Assembly (NCBI RefSeq): GCF_002893625.1
Contig: NZ_PKMZ01000010.1
Location: 1 to 64,000, forward strand
DNA length: 64,000 nt
Direction of reading: 5' to 3'
Origin: Mangrovicella endophytica
GTDB taxonomy: Bacteria; Pseudomonadota; Alphaproteobacteria; Rhizobiales; Rhizobiaceae
A model generated the notes under the pieces. That model ran no database searches, was not told where the DNA came from, and saw only the letters and a program-made list of their open reading frames with translations. The position numbers were made by a program, and so were the translations under genes. Shown here one piece after another: positions 62,569-64,000 of the stretch; position 1 is the stretch's first letter; each line of letters starts with the position of its first letter.

Positions 62569-63550
62569 GTTTGGCGAGCGCATCGACGAATGGCGCGAAC
62601 GTCTCGGCCTGCCGCGCCGCAAGCCGCGTCGCACCAGGCCGACGCCGATCGTCCCGCCGGCCAATGTCGCCGGTCGCGCGTTGATGACGGTGATCGGCAT
62701 CATGACCTTCCTCGCCAGCCTGACGCTCGGCGCGGTGACGCTCGTCTCCGACACGGCCGCCAACTGGCAGAGCCAGATCGCCCGCGAGATCACCGTCCAG
62801 ATCAAGCCGGACGAGGGGCTCGACATGAATGCGGCGTTGCAGACGGTGCAGATGATCGCGCTGGAGACGCGGGGCGTCACCGGTGCCGATGCGCTCGGCG
62901 ATGCGGCGACGCAGCGGCTGCTGGAGCCCTGGCTCGGCGAGGGGCTCGATCTGGAGGAGCTGCCGGTGCCACGCCTCGTCGTCATCGGTATCGACGAGCG
63001 CAACCCGCCGGACTTTGAGCAGCTGCGCACCCGCCTGCGCACCGCCGTGCCGGCGGCGAGCCTCGACGATCACCGTGCCTGGGTATCGCGGCTCGTCTCC
63101 ATGGCGCATGCGACGGTGCTGATCGGCGCGGCGATCCTGACGCTGGTGATGATCGCGACGGTGCTGACCGTCGTCTTCGCCACGCGCGGCGCCATGTCCG
63201 GCAACCGCCACATCATCGAGGTGCTGCATTTCGTCGGCGCCAAGGCGGGCTTCATCGCCGGCGAGTTCCAGCGCCACTTTCTGAAGCTCGGTCTGGCCGG
63301 CGCCGTCATCGGTGGCGCCGCGGCGCTGATCGTCTTCGTCGCGATGGGACGCTGGACGCAGATGAACCAGGCGACGCCAGAGGCGGATCAGATCACAGCC
63401 CTGTTCGGCTCCTTCTCGATCGGCTGGTCCGGCTATGCCGGCGTCGTGATCATCGTGGTGACGGTTGCGGGGCTAACGGCGATGACGTCACGGCTGACCG
63501 TCAAGCGGCAACTGGCGGCGATCGACATGCTGTCGCCGGTCGAGGGGTAA
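62561..63550 (+). CDS. ftsX: Cell division protein FtsX
   Basis: 329 residues. Four helices: one near ~40-62 (ALMTVIGIMTFLASLTLGAVTL), then three at ~185-325, with a periplasmic domain between (~65-180). The late permease motif MATVLTVVFATRGAMSGNRHIIEVLHFVGAKAGFIAGEFQRHF (~198-240) contains the GAK-type coupling helix. ATG 62561 lies inside ftsE, giving coupled synthesis. Confidence 0.92.
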   Translation: MIEFGERIDEWRERLGLPRRKPRRTRPTPIVPPANVAGRALMTVIGIMTFLASLTLGAVTLVSDTAANWQSQIAREITVQIKPDEGLDMNAALQTVQMIALETRGVTGADALGDAATQRLLEPWLGEGLDLEELPVPRLVVIGIDERNPPDFEQLRTRLRTAVPAASLDDHRAWVSRLVSMAHATVLIGAAILTLVMIATVLTVVFATRGAMSGNRHIIEVLHFVGAKAGFIAGEFQRHFLKLGLAGAVIGGAAALIVFVAMGRWTQMNQATPEADQITALFGSFSIGWSGYAGVVIIVVTVAGLTAMTSRLTVKRQLAAIDMLSPVEG

Positions 63551-63641
63551 GGCCCTGTTAATGCTACTGGCGGAGACTCACGGGCATAACTTTACGGACT
63601 CTGCCTCGCCGATGCCGCCTTCCTCCCCTAGCTTCGCCTTG

Positions 63642-64000
63642 ATGAGCGATGCAACGATCCCAGGCTGGAGCAGCCAGGACGCGAAGGCGAAGCGGCAGCC
63701 TCTCGAACATGCGCGGCTGCACTCGGCCGGCCGCTGGATGCGGCGCGGCCTGCTTGGCGTCGGCATCGCCCTCCTGCTCGTCGCGGGCTATCTGGGCGGC
63801 GGCTTCCTGCGTTTCGCGCAGGAGATCACGATGTTCGCAGCGCCCGCCAAGATCGAGCGCGCCGACGGCATCGTCGTCCTCACCGGCGGTGCGGCCCGGC
63901 TCGACCAGGCCATCGACCTCCTGAAGACGGGCCTTGCCGACCGCCTGTTGATCAGCGGCGTCAATCCCGGCACCAGCATCGACACGCTGTCGCGCCTGAC
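63642..64000 (+). CDS. YdcF/SanA-type DUF218 protein (cut by right edge)
   Basis: The first ~119 residues are visible. A basic N-terminus, one membrane helix (~35-56, GLLGVGIALLLVAGYLGGGF) and then the DUF218 core start: KIERADGIVVLTGGAARLDQAIDLLKTGLADRLLISGVNPGTS (by position ~73-116), with the VVLTGGxxR motif that marks the family. Members are envelope-biogenesis factors of uncertain chemistry. Order ftsX-ydcF is common in Rhizobiales. Confidence 0.85.
   Translation, partial: MSDATIPGWSSQDAKAKRQPLEHARLHSAGRWMRRGLLGVGIALLLVAGYLGGGFLRFAQEITMFAAPAKIERADGIVVLTGGAARLDQAIDLLKTGLADRLLISGVNPGTSIDTLSRL

Overview
This is a GC-rich window from a member of the Alphaproteobacteria, most likely Hyphomicrobiales (Rhizobiales). 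The evidence is the block tlpA/argH-lptM-lysA-TIGR02302-tam, cpdR-hpt, ftsEX-ydcF, together with the HIG1-adenosyltransferase-rhomboid-etfBA-hbd block; both orders are, as far as I recall, typical of that order. The gene content is mostly ordinary chromosome: no rRNA, no intact mobile element and no CRISPR array. A family such as Aurantimonadaceae is only a guess.

Left part (1-24 kb): the left edge cuts a minus-strand protein built from about 29 ten-residue Pro-Asp/Gly repeats. Next comes a tightly coupled plus-strand operon: AmiC-like sensor, AmiR-like ANTAR antiterminator, two Dpp-type permeases, binding protein, formamidase/acetamidase and a DppD-DppF ATPase fusion. It looks like amide sensing, import and hydrolysis in one transcript, with a terminator-like hairpin in its leader. 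Minus-strand genes follow: a large membrane M48 peptidase, a PAP2 phosphatase, the two-gene TIGR02588/TIGR02587 pair, an AI-2E-type permease, an isochorismatase-like hydrolase and two tiny genes. A ytfQRT-yjfF sugar ABC operon ends with its own FCD-type GntR regulator and has an AT-rich palindrome upstream. A GGDEF enzyme and CreA follow.

Middle (24-40 kb): three adjacent genes encode exported Gly/Ser/Thr-rich proteins, one with four exact-length 111-bp repeats. They lie between a decayed 3' fragment of an M20 amidohydrolase gene and an intact M20 gene. Then come a DD-carboxypeptidase with a His-rich CobW GTPase, a TusA-like protein, DUF924, a GNAT-type protein, a PaoABC-like molybdenum aldehyde oxidase under a MarR regulator with an inverted repeat in the promoter, a di-haem cytochrome c peroxidase with an FNR/FixK box, tRNA-Leu(CAA) and DsbB.

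Right part (40-64 kb): HNH nuclease, AlkA, GluQ, a DMT exporter, the cobalamin-adenosyltransferase/Etf block, ZIP transporter, another GGDEF protein, a LysR/LysE divergent pair, and then the conserved amino-acid, envelope and division block, ending in a truncated YdcF.

No single region is clearly a wholly new system. The best candidates for something undescribed are the repeat-rich exported protein cluster, the left-edge repeat protein, the amide-operon leader and the TIGR02587/TIGR02588 pair.
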